From: Abyssibacter sp036156195
Lineage (GTDB): Bacteria; Pseudomonadota; Gammaproteobacteria; Nevskiales; OUC007
DNA: 64,000 bases
Assembly: GCA_036156195.1 (NCBI GenBank)
Contig: JAYZUZ010000016.1
Location: forward strand, 62,001-126,000
Direction: 5' to 3'
The notes beneath the pieces are model-generated. The model was not told where the DNA came from. It did not search any database and worked only from the letters and a program-made list of their open reading frames with translations. Shown here piece by piece: positions 52,433 through 61,718 of this stretch (positions within the stretch are counted from its first letter, which is position 1; the number at the start of each line of letters is the position of its first letter). The position numbers were made by a program, and so were the translations under genes.

Positions 52433-54718
52433 ATGTTCCAATCCATCATGATGGGCATGAAAAACGCCGGCATGCTCCCACGGCTGTCCGATACGGAGCG
52501 TCAGGCGCTGGAGGCCGGTGACGTCTGGGCCGAAGGCGAGTTCTTCAAAGGCAATCCGGACTTCAAGGCACTGCTCGCAGAAAACTACGGCCAGCTCACG
52601 GCCGAGGAACAGGCGTTTCTGGACGGTCCCTGTGATGAGCTCATCGCCATGTGCGACACCTGGGAGATGTCGCGCACACGCCAGGTTCCGGATGCCGTCT
52701 TTGATTTTCTTGCGGAGAACGGCTTTTTCGCCCTGCTCATCCCCAAGCAGTACGGTGGCAAGGGCTTTTCGGTGCTGGCCCGTTCGACGATCATGGCCAA
52801 GATCCAGGCTGCCGGCGCCGCCGTGGCGGCCATTGTGGTCATTCCGAACTCGCTGGGAGCCGCTGAACTCACCGAGAAATACGGCACGGAGGAGCAGAAG
52901 GCGCATTACCTGCCGCGCCTGGCCAAAGGCGAATACATCCCCTGCTTTGGGCTGACCGAGCTGACGGCTGGCTCCGACGCCGCGTCTATCAAGGCCGATG
53001 GTGAGGTCTTCCGGGATGAGGACGGCCATTTAAAGGCACGACTGAACTTCTCCAAGCGCTATATCACCCTGGCCCCGATCGCCAACCTCATTTCCTTGGC
53101 GGTACGCCTGCGTGACCCGGACAATTTGCTGGGCCGTGGCGAAGACCTGGGCATTAGCGTCATGCTGCTCCACAAGGGCATGGAGGGTCTGTCCATCGGC
53201 GCTCGCCACGACCCCATGGGCGTGAGCTTTCACAACGGCCCCATCTACGGTGAAAACGTCGTCGCTCCGCTGGCCAACACCATTGGCGGCATCGACTATG
53301 TCGGCAAGGGCTGGAAGATGCTGATGGAATCGCTGGCAGGTGGTCGCGCCATTTCCCTGCCGGCCTCGGCCGTCGGTGGCGCCCGCATGCTGGCCTCGGT
53401 CACCGGCGCCTATTCCATGGTCCGCGAGCAGTTCAACATGCCCATCGGACTGATGGAGGGCCCGCAAGCCAAGGTCGCCCGGCTCGCCGGCCTGCAGTAT
53501 CTGATGGAAGCTGCACGCGTGTACTCCTGCTCCGCCGTCGACGCCGGACACGAACCTCCGGTGGTCTCCGCCATTCTCAAACAGCAACTGACGGAGCTGA
53601 TGCGCTCGCTGTCCATCGATGCCATGGATGTGATGGCGGGCGCGGCCATCCAGCGCGGCCCAAACAACATCGTCTCCGACGCGTACATTGCCGCACCGAT
53701 CAACATCACGGTGGAAGGCGCCAATATTCTCACGCGCACGCTGATCATCTACGGCCAGGGCGCGAATCGCTCCCACCCGTACGCGCGAACACTGGTCGAG
53801 GCGGTGGAGGCCGAGGACAGCACGCGTTTCCGCAAGGCGCTGCTGGGCTGGATAGGCGGCATGGTGGTCAACTTCGGCCGTGGCATGACCCGCTACCTCA
53901 CCCGTGGCCGCAGTGCCGGCGCCCCGGTGAAAGGCGAAACCGCCACGTATTACCGGCGCCTGAGCTGGGCATCGACACGCTTTGCGATGCTCTCCGACCT
54001 GGCGATGATTTTCATGGGTGCCAAGCTCAAGGCCAAGGGCAACTTCACGGGCCGACTGGCCGATGTGTTGTCGTGGATTTTCCTCTGCACGGCGACGCTG
54101 CGTCGGTTCGAGGCCGAGGGGCGTCGCGCCGAGGATCTGCCCCTGGTCCATTACGCGCTGAACTATGGGCTTAAGGAAATCCAGGACGGCTTCGAAGGGG
54201 TTTACGCCAACTTCGACGCCCCGATCGTCGGCTGGTGGTTTAAATCGGTGGGGGGCTGGCTGCTCCGGCTCAACCCGATTGGCAAGGGCGTCACAGATAC
54301 GCTGCTCGCACCGGCGGCGGCGGTTGTCCAAACCCACGGCGACAACCTCAAGCGTCAGCAGGCCGGCCTCCATGTTCCGGCCGAGTCCGACCGTGGCGCA
54401 GGTCGCCTGTATCGTGCATTCCGCATGCTGCACGAAGTGCGACCCATCCATGCCAAGATCGCTGAAGCCGTCAAGGCACGCCGCCTGCCGAAAGGACACC
54501 CGGCCGACCTGGTGAATCTGGCGCTGGAGCAACAGGTCATCACAGCGGAAGAGGCCGAGCAGGTTCGCGAAACACGCCGGGTTCAGCTGGAGTCCTGGGG
54601 TGTGGACGAGTTCTCACCCGAAGACTATGTCCGCATTGGCTCATCCACAGCCGTGACCGAAGGCTTCATCGGCAAGGACGCCCCGCGGCCGAAGTTGGTG
54701 GCCTCCGGCCAGGCCTGA
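52433..54718 (+). CDS. fadE: Acyl-CoA dehydrogenase FadE
   Basis: The enzyme is 761 aa from ATG 52433 (AAGGAGATCGCA upstream; the open frame to 52391 is not used). It is the large FadE type (E. coli 814 aa): an ACAD core with FGLTELTAGSDAASIKADGE, PANFSKRYITLAP-type NFSKRYITLAPIANL, GRAISLPASAVGGA and a C-terminal DUF1974-like helical domain (LRRFEAEGRRAEDLPLVHYALNY, in parts). It catalyses the first beta-oxidation step with FAD. It ends the operon before a terminator. Confidence 0.95.
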   Translation: MFQSIMMGMKNAGMLPRLSDTERQALEAGDVWAEGEFFKGNPDFKALLAENYGQLTAEEQAFLDGPCDELIAMCDTWEMSRTRQVPDAVFDFLAENGFFALLIPKQYGGKGFSVLARSTIMAKIQAAGAAVAAIVVIPNSLGAAELTEKYGTEEQKAHYLPRLAKGEYIPCFGLTELTAGSDAASIKADGEVFRDEDGHLKARLNFSKRYITLAPIANLISLAVRLRDPDNLLGRGEDLGISVMLLHKGMEGLSIGARHDPMGVSFHNGPIYGENVVAPLANTIGGIDYVGKGWKMLMESLAGGRAISLPASAVGGARMLASVTGAYSMVREQFNMPIGLMEGPQAKVARLAGLQYLMEAARVYSCSAVDAGHEPPVVSAILKQQLTELMRSLSIDAMDVMAGAAIQRGPNNIVSDAYIAAPINITVEGANILTRTLIIYGQGANRSHPYARTLVEAVEAEDSTRFRKALLGWIGGMVVNFGRGMTRYLTRGRSAGAPVKGETATYYRRLSWASTRFAMLSDLAMIFMGAKLKAKGNFTGRLADVLSWIFLCTATLRRFEAEGRRAEDLPLVHYALNYGLKEIQDGFEGVYANFDAPIVGWWFKSVGGWLLRLNPIGKGVTDTLLAPAAAVVQTHGDNLKRQQAGLHVPAESDRGAGRLYRAFRMLHEVRPIHAKIAEAVKARRLPKGHPADLVNLALEQQVITAEEAEQVRETRRVQLESWGVDEFSPEDYVRIGSSTAVTEGFIGKDAPRPKLVASGQA

Positions 54719-54737
54719 TCCACGCGTTGCCTAACCG

Positions 54738-54770
54738 CCCCGGCTGGCTTTGTGCCAGTCGGGGCTTTTT
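54738..54770 (+). terminator. Rho-independent terminator of the beta-oxidation operon
   Basis: CCCCGGCTGGC (54738-54748) pairs with GCCAGTCGGGG (54754-54764) with one G-T wobble around a 5-base loop, followed by CTTTTT. It lies 20 bp after the fadE stop. Confidence 0.88.
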
Positions 54771-54873
54771 GTTGGGGACTCACGTGGAAGCGTTGCCGAT
54801 ACCCTGTTGCGTTTCCATATCCTGCCGGGTTCGCTACGCTCGGCGCTCCCTTATCGATCAAGCGGACGACCGA

Positions 54874-55719
54874 ATGAAACGCGGAGCATGGATTGCGATT
54901 GGAGTTGCGGCTCTGGTACTCGTGGCGGTGGGTGTACTCAGCCTGTTTGGCACAAAGCTGAGCAAGGGCGAACCGGTCGCCGAAGCGCCGGTTGCCGAGG
55001 CCGAGGCACCGACGCCCACCAAACCGCAGTATCCCATTGAGCCATCGACACCGGAGCCCGCGAGCCTCGAGTCCTCCGAGACACCGGCCGATGAGCAGGC
55101 GCCCGAACCCGAGCAGCCCCCCCTGCCCAGCCTTGCGGACAGCGATGCGCCGCTGCGCAGTGAGCTGGCACAGACGACCGGGCCGAGCGCCGTCGAACGC
55201 TTCCTGGTCCCCGACGCGCTGATTCGCAAGGCTGTGGTCACCGTCGACAACCTGGATAGCGACCCCGTCTCGCGGCGTTTTCGCCCGGTTACCCAGGTTC
55301 AGGGCACGGTGCCGGTCATCCGCAGCGGCGACAGCATTCGCCTGGACTCTGCGAACTACGCACGGTATGAACCCTGGGTCCAGGCGTTCACCACGGCCTC
55401 ACCCGAGCAGCTGGTTGCGGTGTACACCCGCTACTACCCGTTGTTCCAAGACGCTTACGAAGATCTGGGCTATCCAGACGGATATTTCAACGATCGCCTG
55501 GTTCAGATCATCGACCATCTGCTGGCGACCCCGGAAGTCACGGGCCCCATCGCACTGAAACAGCCCAAAGTGTTCTTCGAGTTCGCCGACCCCAAACTCG
55601 AACGCTTGTCCTGGGGGCAGAAGGCGCTGATCCGCATCGGGCCTGAGCAGGCACGTGCCGTGAAGCAGCATCTGCGATCGGTGCGGGACACACTGCTCGC
55701 CCAATCAGGCGGTCAGTAG
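54874..55719 (+). CDS. DUF3014 domain-containing membrane protein
   Basis: The 281-aa protein has a single N-terminal transmembrane helix (WIAIGVAALVLVAVGVLSLF, about 5-24), a Pro/Glu/Ala-rich periplasmic linker (about 30-90) and a DUF3014 domain with the typical RFLVPDALIRKAVVTVDNL, RYEPWVQAFTTASPEQLVAVYTRYYPLFQDAYEDLGYP (read in parts) and FEFADPKLERLSWGQKALIRIG. Function is unknown. An in-frame extension upstream to 54727 crosses the terminator and was excluded. Confidence 0.88.
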   Translation: MKRGAWIAIGVAALVLVAVGVLSLFGTKLSKGEPVAEAPVAEAEAPTPTKPQYPIEPSTPEPASLESSETPADEQAPEPEQPPLPSLADSDAPLRSELAQTTGPSAVERFLVPDALIRKAVVTVDNLDSDPVSRRFRPVTQVQGTVPVIRSGDSIRLDSANYARYEPWVQAFTTASPEQLVAVYTRYYPLFQDAYEDLGYPDGYFNDRLVQIIDHLLATPEVTGPIALKQPKVFFEFADPKLERLSWGQKALIRIGPEQARAVKQHLRSVRDTLLAQSGGQ

Positions 55720-55729
55720 ACGCGTCGCT

Positions 55730-55760
55730 CGCATGCCGTCGCCAGACTGGACGGCATGCG
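55730..55760. terminator. Hairpin between convergent DUF3014 and unknown genes
   Basis: CGCATGCCGTC (55730-55740) and GACGGCATGCG (55750-55760) pair perfectly around a 9-base loop, 11 bp after the DUF3014 stop and 26 bp from the convergent gene. No T-run is present on either side. Confidence 0.5.
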
Positions 55761-55785
55761 GGTCCACCAACGACCGGAGGGGCTG

Positions 55786-56694
55786 CTAGCTTCCCAGGGC
55801 CTGGATCATCGCCGGATCCGCGCCCTGCGCCTCTAACGCGGCCTGTAGCTGGGTCACCCACTCGGGCTGATCCAGCAAGGCAGCCAGCCGTTCCCGGCTG
55901 GGGGAGTCCATCTGCGTCACGGCATCTGCCAGCAAGGGCCACAACCCCTCACGGCTGGCAGCATCCAGCACGCCACGGACTACGGCATCCGGCTGGGCAG
56001 CGATGAGATTCGCCATGCGCGCGCGCAAGGACTCGGATGTTCCATCCACCATTGCAAGCGCCTCGGGCCACAGTCCCTGTTGATCCGCAGCGACCAGCGT
56101 CCGTGCCAAGCGGGCATCGTCCATGGCGCTGATGATGGTCTCCAGACGTGGCTTGCTCTCAATGTAAAAACCAATCTTGAGCAAATCGCCGGGATCATCG
56201 ATGGAATCCATGACCGCCGCAACGACCTCATCCGTCAGCGCATCTGCAAACTGGGCCATGACGATATGCTCGTCATTCGCCCGCAACTCCCGGGCAACAT
56301 CGATCACCAGAGCGGTGGGCATGGCCTGAATAATGGCTTCCGATCGACCGGGGTCTAGCGACAGACAGACCTGTGCCAGAAACGGCGTGGGCAACCGTTC
56401 CGACAGCGCCAGGGCCTGCTTGGGCTCCATTTCGCTGGCCACGCGGCCGGCCAGTGTCGGGCCAATGAATTTCTGGGTGAACTGGGCCGACAACTTGGTC
56501 GGCAGCAAACGTGTGGCGCCCGCCAGTTTGCTGAACAGGCTGCGGTGACGTCCAAACAACGCGTTCGACGCTGCATGCCTGCTTGCGCGCAGCGCCTGCG
56601 CCGAGCAATCCCCCAACGGACCGAGTTCATCGACTTCGCAGCCCAGCACCCGCGCCAGCTTCAGGCGCTCGGCCTGTTCCAGTAGCGCGCTCAT
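55786..56694 (-). CDS. Helical-repeat protein of unknown function
   Basis: The 302-aa protein has no signal peptide and no clear membrane helix. It is made of short helical pairs of about 35 residues, e.g. LALSERLPTPFLAQVCLSL, AQFADALTDEVVAAVMDSI and LLADAVTQMDSPSRERLAALL, somewhat like the MgtE N-terminal superhelix; that likeness is weak. It overlaps the upstream 73-aa gene (ATGA) and follows the DUF1302 gene, so it probably belongs to that operon. No family is recognised. Confidence 0.7.
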   Translation of the reverse strand: MSALLEQAERLKLARVLGCEVDELGPLGDCSAQALRASRHAASNALFGRHRSLFSKLAGATRLLPTKLSAQFTQKFIGPTLAGRVASEMEPKQALALSERLPTPFLAQVCLSLDPGRSEAIIQAMPTALVIDVARELRANDEHIVMAQFADALTDEVVAAVMDSIDDPGDLLKIGFYIESKPRLETIISAMDDARLARTLVAADQQGLWPEALAMVDGTSESLRARMANLIAAQPDAVVRGVLDAASREGLWPLLADAVTQMDSPSRERLAALLDQPEWVTQLQAALEAQGADPAMIQALGS

Positions 56695-56912
56695 CGTTCA
56701 AACAGCTTTTTGACAGGGCCGCGAAGTAATCGCGGCATGGCATCGAGCATGCCGTCCATGGCGGACCGCAGCTCCCGTGCCTGCCAATCCTGTGCCTGCT
56801 CCAGGCGCTGGATGAGGCAGTCGACGGCTGTCGTGTTCAAGGTTTCCAGCGAATCGAGATCCGCATCCGGCACGGAGGCCTGCCGCAGGGCGGCCCGTTG
56901 GTCGTCATTCAT
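56691..56912 (-). CDS. Small protein of unknown function
   Basis: The 73-aa soluble protein is predicted all-helical (QRAALRQASVPDADLDSL, then DCLIQRLEQAQDWQARELRSAMDG). It lies 21 bp after the DUF1302 stop and overlaps the start of the following helical-repeat gene, so all three are probably one transcript. No homologue is recognised by eye. Confidence 0.65.
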   Translation of the reverse strand: MNDDQRAALRQASVPDADLDSLETLNTTAVDCLIQRLEQAQDWQARELRSAMDGMLDAMPRLLRGPVKKLFER

Positions 56913-56933
56913 GTTCGGAAGCTTGTCTTCGGA

Positions 56934-58988
56934 TTAAAAGTTGAATACCGCGTAGAGATTGTAGAAATCGCGGTCTTGCTCGAGGTTGTAGTCGCCGCCC
57001 CCCATGTACCACTGGTAGGTGGCTCCCAGCGACAAGGACTGCCCGATCTTGAACAGATTGTTAAAGGTCAACGCCTTGCGCCGCTCGGTGAAGTTCAAAA
57101 TGGGCGACGGCGTCTGGCCCTGGACGTCGTGGAACCACAGCAGCTGCGGTTCAAAGGTCACGCCGGGGAACACCTCGTTGTACGTCAGACGCAGCAGACT
57201 GCGGTATCCCCAGGCGAACTCGGTTGGCAGACCGTCGGTTTGCTGGGTGGGATTCAGCGTCAACGTCCGGTCGACACCATCGGGCGCCGTCCCGGTCCCG
57301 TCCGCGCCATAGGTCGGGTGAGTGAAGTCGCCCGTGCCCAGAAACGCCAGCTCGCTGGTCTCCGGCATGTCATGGTGGTACCAGAAGCCGCCTTCGATCA
57401 GGAACAGCACGGAATCAGCGCCAAATGGGTTCTGTGACCAGATCCGCAGGCCCGCCAGGGATAGCTGACTGGCATCAATGCGCTCATAACCACGCACATA
57501 CTGGCCCGGCTGCACCGTAATGCCCCGATAGGCAGACAGCAGGTCCGGCACGGCAGAGCGCGCGCCCGGAACCGTCAGGCCCACGCCGCCAATGCCGATG
57601 GGAATGTCTTCTTCCGGGAAGGCCGGCTGGAGCGACGCAAAGACCACGTCGGCAAGATTCACCTGCACCGGCAGATTGCGGCGATGGGACAGTTCGCCCG
57701 AAAAGGCCCAGTCGCCCACATTGGTGTTGAATGACACACCGAACATGTCGATGTCTTCGGGGTACTCCACCTGCAGCGCCATCGTATCGGTTGGCAGGGG
57801 CTCCTCACCGGCGCCTGTTACGTTGATGCTCCCGTTAAACCCGTTACAGGCCACAAGCGCCGCAGCGAAATTGCCCGGCACAGCGGCGTCACGGGTGCAG
57901 GACGCCTCCGCAGCATGGCCACTGACCACCGGCAGGCGGCTGTGATAACGCAGGTAGTAAAAGCCCAACTCGGTGCCGTTGTTCAGGTTGCTGGCGAAAT
58001 AGGACAGACGCAGACCGTACTGCCCGAGATTGTCTGGCTCGTTCTCGGGGAGGGCCTGCACCGTCCGGGTTGAGCTGGAGATCAGACCCGCACCATCGGC
58101 CGGCGGCTGGTACAAACGCTCAGGGTCATCATTGAATTGCCCGAGCGTGACCATCGCATAGTCGGTACCGCCCACCAGGTCGTTGGTGGACAGGAAACTG
58201 CCGGGCGGCTGCACTCGCACAGGCACCCACTCGAACTGGTAGATGAACTCTGCAGCCAGGTAATCGGTTAGCGCCGTCTGAAACACTGCCATGCCCGACG
58301 GCCGGTTGACCTGCCCCAGCTCAAAACCGGGGAAGCCCGCAATCGTCGCATCCAGTGGATTCAGCTCGTTGACACTGTTGAACAATGTGAGCGTCGCCTC
58401 GCCCCAGGGCACGACCTGGCGACCGATCTGAACCGAGATCTCGCGATCAAAGAGATCGACATAACGCTGGATGTAGAGCTCGCGCAGCTCGATATCGGAC
58501 GCGAAATCGCGTTCCACATAGGCAGGCCGTGGCGCCGTGGCGGGTTGCCAGCGCGTATCGAGGTGGCGCTCGTCAAAGTCCACATTTTCAGGATCGTAGA
58601 ACGCCAGCGCCGAGGCCTTGAACTTGAAGCCGGCCCAGTAGGCGGTGAGTTCAGGGGTGGCATACGTCGTCGCCGACACGATGTCCCCCTTGTCGTAATT
58701 GATATTCCCGTCATCCAGATTGACGCCTGAGAACAGGCCGGGCGCATCAACCAACCGCTGGTTCGGTGCAGGGTCCCCCATGAACGACATGCAGTCATCG
58801 TCCGCACACAGATCGGGGTTGTTCGCCAGTTTTGAGATCAGCCCTGGATCGCGCTCCTGGGCGCGCCACACCAAACCTGTCGTCAGGCGGGTGTTGAGTT
58901 CAATTTCGACATCACCGATCTCGGCCGTGACGGCCTGAGCCAACCCGGCCGTGCTGGCCAGTGCAAATGCCACCGCAATCCTGCGCAT
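56934..58988 (-). CDS. DUF1302 family outer-membrane protein
   Basis: The protein is 684 aa from ATG 58988 (GGAGGAAACA upstream). The signal peptide ends near AQAVTA. The mature protein shows DUF1302 marks: EIELNTRLTTGLVWRAQERDP, VDLFDREISVQIGRQVVPWGEATL, NPLDATI and LWFHDVQGQTPSP. Alternating beta strands and a final Phe (AVFNF) indicate a large outer-membrane barrel. The family commonly occurs with DUF1329; both are encoded here around an AraC gene. The transported molecule is unknown but is often lipid-like. Confidence 0.92.
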   Translation of the reverse strand: MRRIAVAFALASTAGLAQAVTAEIGDVEIELNTRLTTGLVWRAQERDPGLISKLANNPDLCADDDCMSFMGDPAPNQRLVDAPGLFSGVNLDDGNINYDKGDIVSATTYATPELTAYWAGFKFKASALAFYDPENVDFDERHLDTRWQPATAPRPAYVERDFASDIELRELYIQRYVDLFDREISVQIGRQVVPWGEATLTLFNSVNELNPLDATIAGFPGFELGQVNRPSGMAVFQTALTDYLAAEFIYQFEWVPVRVQPPGSFLSTNDLVGGTDYAMVTLGQFNDDPERLYQPPADGAGLISSSTRTVQALPENEPDNLGQYGLRLSYFASNLNNGTELGFYYLRYHSRLPVVSGHAAEASCTRDAAVPGNFAAALVACNGFNGSINVTGAGEEPLPTDTMALQVEYPEDIDMFGVSFNTNVGDWAFSGELSHRRNLPVQVNLADVVFASLQPAFPEEDIPIGIGGVGLTVPGARSAVPDLLSAYRGITVQPGQYVRGYERIDASQLSLAGLRIWSQNPFGADSVLFLIEGGFWYHHDMPETSELAFLGTGDFTHPTYGADGTGTAPDGVDRTLTLNPTQQTDGLPTEFAWGYRSLLRLTYNEVFPGVTFEPQLLWFHDVQGQTPSPILNFTERRKALTFNNLFKIGQSLSLGATYQWYMGGGDYNLEQDRDFYNLYAVFNF

Positions 58989-59127
58989 TGTTTCCTCCAT
59001 CTCTCGCCGCTTCCCTGTGGTTTGAGGTCGTGGTGCACAAGGCGGTACACAGCCGCCTCAAGTTAGCCGTTAATATTGGGGCCGGTATCGCTCGCTCCGC
59101 AATGACTTAGCCGACGCGACAACACAG

Positions 59128-60180
59128 GTGGACGCGCCAATCGAAACGCACAGCTATCACGACTCCAGCGCCCTGACCCGCCAGGTCTACCAAGCCATGG
59201 AACGGGCCGGGATTGATGCCGAGGCGTTCATGGCCCAGTTGGGTCTGAGCCCTGAAGCCATTGAGCAGCGTGATCGTCGCACGCTGCACGAGCGAATTCC
59301 CTTTTTCTGGGAACGCCTGGAGGAAGAAACCGGCGATAGGAACATCGGGCTGCATGTCGGACGCTACCTGCCGACCTTCGGCGGCGAGGTGTTGGAGTAC
59401 CTGTTCCTCTCCAGCACGACGTTTGGCGAGGGCCTGGACCGGGCGCTGCGCTATCAAGCGCTGCTCTCGGGCGCCGGATTGGGAAGTCTGTCCCGCACCG
59501 GCCGGACCGCAGTGCTCACCATCGATTCTGCGCTACCGGCCGTGAACGCGAACCGGCATTTGTACGAATGCCTGAGCCAGGGTGTCATCAAGTTTTTTCG
59601 CAGCGTCACAGACGACAGCTTCATGCCCCAGCAGGTGACCTTTGTCGCTGAGGCGCCGGAAGACACCCAGGAAGCCCAGTCACTCATCGGATGCCCGCTG
59701 GTCTACGGGCATGCGCACAACAGCATCGAATTCGATGCAGCGGTGCTTGACCGTGCTTCGCCCCACGCCGAGCCGCGCTTGGTCGAGTTGCACGAACGCG
59801 TGGCCGAGGACCGGCTCAAGGAACTCAACGCCACGGATTTCGTCATCGCCGCCCGGCGCGCAATTGCCCGCGAGCTGGAGTACGGCACGCCCAGTCTCGC
59901 CCGCGTTGCCGAACGCCTGGAGGTGACCCAACGCGAGCTACGCAGCCGGCTCGCTGCAGCCGACACCAGCTTTAACAAGGAACTGGACCGGTACCGCGAA
60001 CGCCTGGCCTGCCGCCTGCTGTACCGAACGAACCAATCCGTTGACGAGATTGTCTATCTCACCGGTTTCTCGGAACCCAGCACCTTTTACCGGGCATTCA
60101 GACGCTGGCGCGACGAGACACCCATTCAGTACCGACAGCGGATGCGCCAGCGCAAACAGGCGTCAGCCAACCCTGCTTGA
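59128..60180 (+). CDS. AraC family transcriptional regulator
   Basis: The protein is 350 aa from GTG 59128 (ATG 59197 is an alternative). The N-terminal half fits the AraC 'arabinose-binding' type (PF12625): LTRQVYQAMERAGIDAEAFM, GLHVGRYLPTFGGEVLEYLFLSS in part. The C-terminal AraC/XylS double helix-turn-helix spans about 245-345 (SLARVAERLEVTQRELRSRLA, then VDEIVYLTGFSEPSTFYRAFRRW in parts). It sits between divergent DUF1302 and co-oriented DUF1329 genes, so it probably regulates this cluster. Confidence 0.92.
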   Translation: MDAPIETHSYHDSSALTRQVYQAMERAGIDAEAFMAQLGLSPEAIEQRDRRTLHERIPFFWERLEEETGDRNIGLHVGRYLPTFGGEVLEYLFLSSTTFGEGLDRALRYQALLSGAGLGSLSRTGRTAVLTIDSALPAVNANRHLYECLSQGVIKFFRSVTDDSFMPQQVTFVAEAPEDTQEAQSLIGCPLVYGHAHNSIEFDAAVLDRASPHAEPRLVELHERVAEDRLKELNATDFVIAARRAIARELEYGTPSLARVAERLEVTQRELRSRLAAADTSFNKELDRYRERLACRLLYRTNQSVDEIVYLTGFSEPSTFYRAFRRWRDETPIQYRQRMRQRKQASANPA

Positions 60181-60299
60181 CCCCAGGAGCTGACGAGGCG
60201 CGTCACGAACGCCACAACCTTGACAGTGAACGATGTTATAGTGAAGTTCGTGTGCCATCCGTAGTACACCGGACCCCAAAAGCGCTACATGGAGGAGCC

Positions 60300-61718
60300 A
60301 TGCGCCGAATGACTGCATTGGCCGCAGCCGCGGTCTCATTTCCCCTTTTCGCAGGCGTCAGCGCCGACGAAGCCGCCAAGCTCGGCGACGAGCTCACCCC
60401 GATCGGGGCCGTGAAGGCTGGCAATGCGGATGGCTCCATTCCCGAGTGGCTGGGCGCCAAACTGTTCTCGCAGGACGTTCAGGACCTGACCCGCGCCCAG
60501 CTGGAAGAATGGCGCAAGAACGAACCCAAGAAGATTGAGGATCTCGTCGATAACGAGATCAAGCGCAATCAGGCGCTGCTCGACGGTGATCCCCTCACCG
60601 CACGGCTGACCATCACCAAGGCCAACTACAAAGAGCATGCGGACAAGCTCACCGTCGGCCACCAGAAGATGTTCGAGCTCTACGACGACTACAAGATGAT
60701 CGTCTACCCCACCGTTCGCACCGGTTTCTTCCCGGAAGAAATCTACGAAGCCACCAAGGCCAATGCCACGGCTGCTTCGCTGGAAGGCACGGACGCGGTC
60801 AAGAACGCCAAGCTCGGTTTCCCCTTCCCTATCCCCAAACAGGGTGCGGAAGTCATCTGGAACCACAAGCTCAAGTTCCGTGGCTCAGCGGTCAAGCGCT
60901 TCAATAACCAGGCCATCGTCGCCCAGGACGGAGATTTCAAGATCTCCAAGCTGGTCGAGGATGTGAAGTTCAAGTACGCCAACCTCAACGATCAGTCCGA
61001 TGAGGCCAACAAGCTCATCGCCTACTACCTGCAGGAGGTGGTCTCCCCGCCCCGTGTCGCCGGCCAGGTCACCCTGGTCCACGAAACGGCGGATCAATCC
61101 TCCGGGGGGCGCAACGCCTGGTTGTACGATCCGGGCATTGGCCGCACGCGCCGTGCGCCGAACGTGGGCTATGACAATCCGTCACTGGGCTCCGATGGTG
61201 AGCAGTTCAACGACCAGATCGATGTCTTCAACGGGGCGCTGGACCGCTACACCTGGAAACTCGTGGGCAAGAAGGAGATGTACATCCCCTACAACTCCGG
61301 CCAAATGAACAGCCCGCTGTTGTCCTATGAGGACATCCTCGGCAAGGGGCACATCAACCAGGACCACGCTCGCTACGAGTTGCACCGGGTCTGGATTGTC
61401 GAAGCCACGCTACGCGACGGCCAGCGCCATCAGTTCAAGAAGCGCGTCTTCTATGTGGATGAGGATTCCTGGTCCATTGCCATTGTCGACTGCTATGACA
61501 ACCGCGATCAGCTGTGGAAGCTCCAGGAAGCCCACCTGACCACCTTCCCGTTCGTGCCCACGGTCTCCGGATCGCCCGAGCTGATCTACGATCTGCAGAC
61601 CGGTCGCTACTTCGCCACCGCCATGACCAACGAAGACCAGATCTCGGACTTCGACGTCAGCTACGAAGACCGCATGTTCCTGCCCCAGGGGCTGGCGCGC
61701 GTGGCGGGCCGACGCTAA
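60300..61718 (+). CDS. DUF1329 family protein, exported
   Basis: The protein is 472 aa from ATG 60300 with GGAGGAGCC upstream. The signal peptide ends near AGVSA-DE. DUF1329 marks are LGDELTPIGAVKAGNADGSIPEW, FPFPIPKQGAEVIWNHKLKFRG (read in parts), RRAPNVGYDNPSLGSDG, and YHxHRVW-type YELHRVWIVEATLRDGQRH. The fold is related to LolB/LolA-like beta proteins, so lipid binding in the periplasm is plausible. Its stop overlaps the Ycf48-like start (TAATG). Confidence 0.92.
   Translation: MRRMTALAAAAVSFPLFAGVSADEAAKLGDELTPIGAVKAGNADGSIPEWLGAKLFSQDVQDLTRAQLEEWRKNEPKKIEDLVDNEIKRNQALLDGDPLTARLTITKANYKEHADKLTVGHQKMFELYDDYKMIVYPTVRTGFFPEEIYEATKANATAASLEGTDAVKNAKLGFPFPIPKQGAEVIWNHKLKFRGSAVKRFNNQAIVAQDGDFKISKLVEDVKFKYANLNDQSDEANKLIAYYLQEVVSPPRVAGQVTLVHETADQSSGGRNAWLYDPGIGRTRRAPNVGYDNPSLGSDGEQFNDQIDVFNGALDRYTWKLVGKKEMYIPYNSGQMNSPLLSYEDILGKGHINQDHARYELHRVWIVEATLRDGQRHQFKKRVFYVDEDSWSIAIVDCYDNRDQLWKLQEAHLTTFPFVPTVSGSPELIYDLQTGRYFATAMTNEDQISDFDVSYEDRMFLPQGLARVAGRR

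Noticed and set aside
53030..54532. 500-codon open frame on the minus strand
   Set aside because: It lies opposite fadE, which shows clear acyl-CoA dehydrogenase motifs; the antisense product is His/Gly/Asp-rich without structure.
60220..60242. TTGACA followed by TATAGT upstream of DUF1329 as a sigma-70 promoter
   Set aside because: The spacer is only 11 bp, far from the 16-18 bp needed; TATAGT might be used with another, weak -35.
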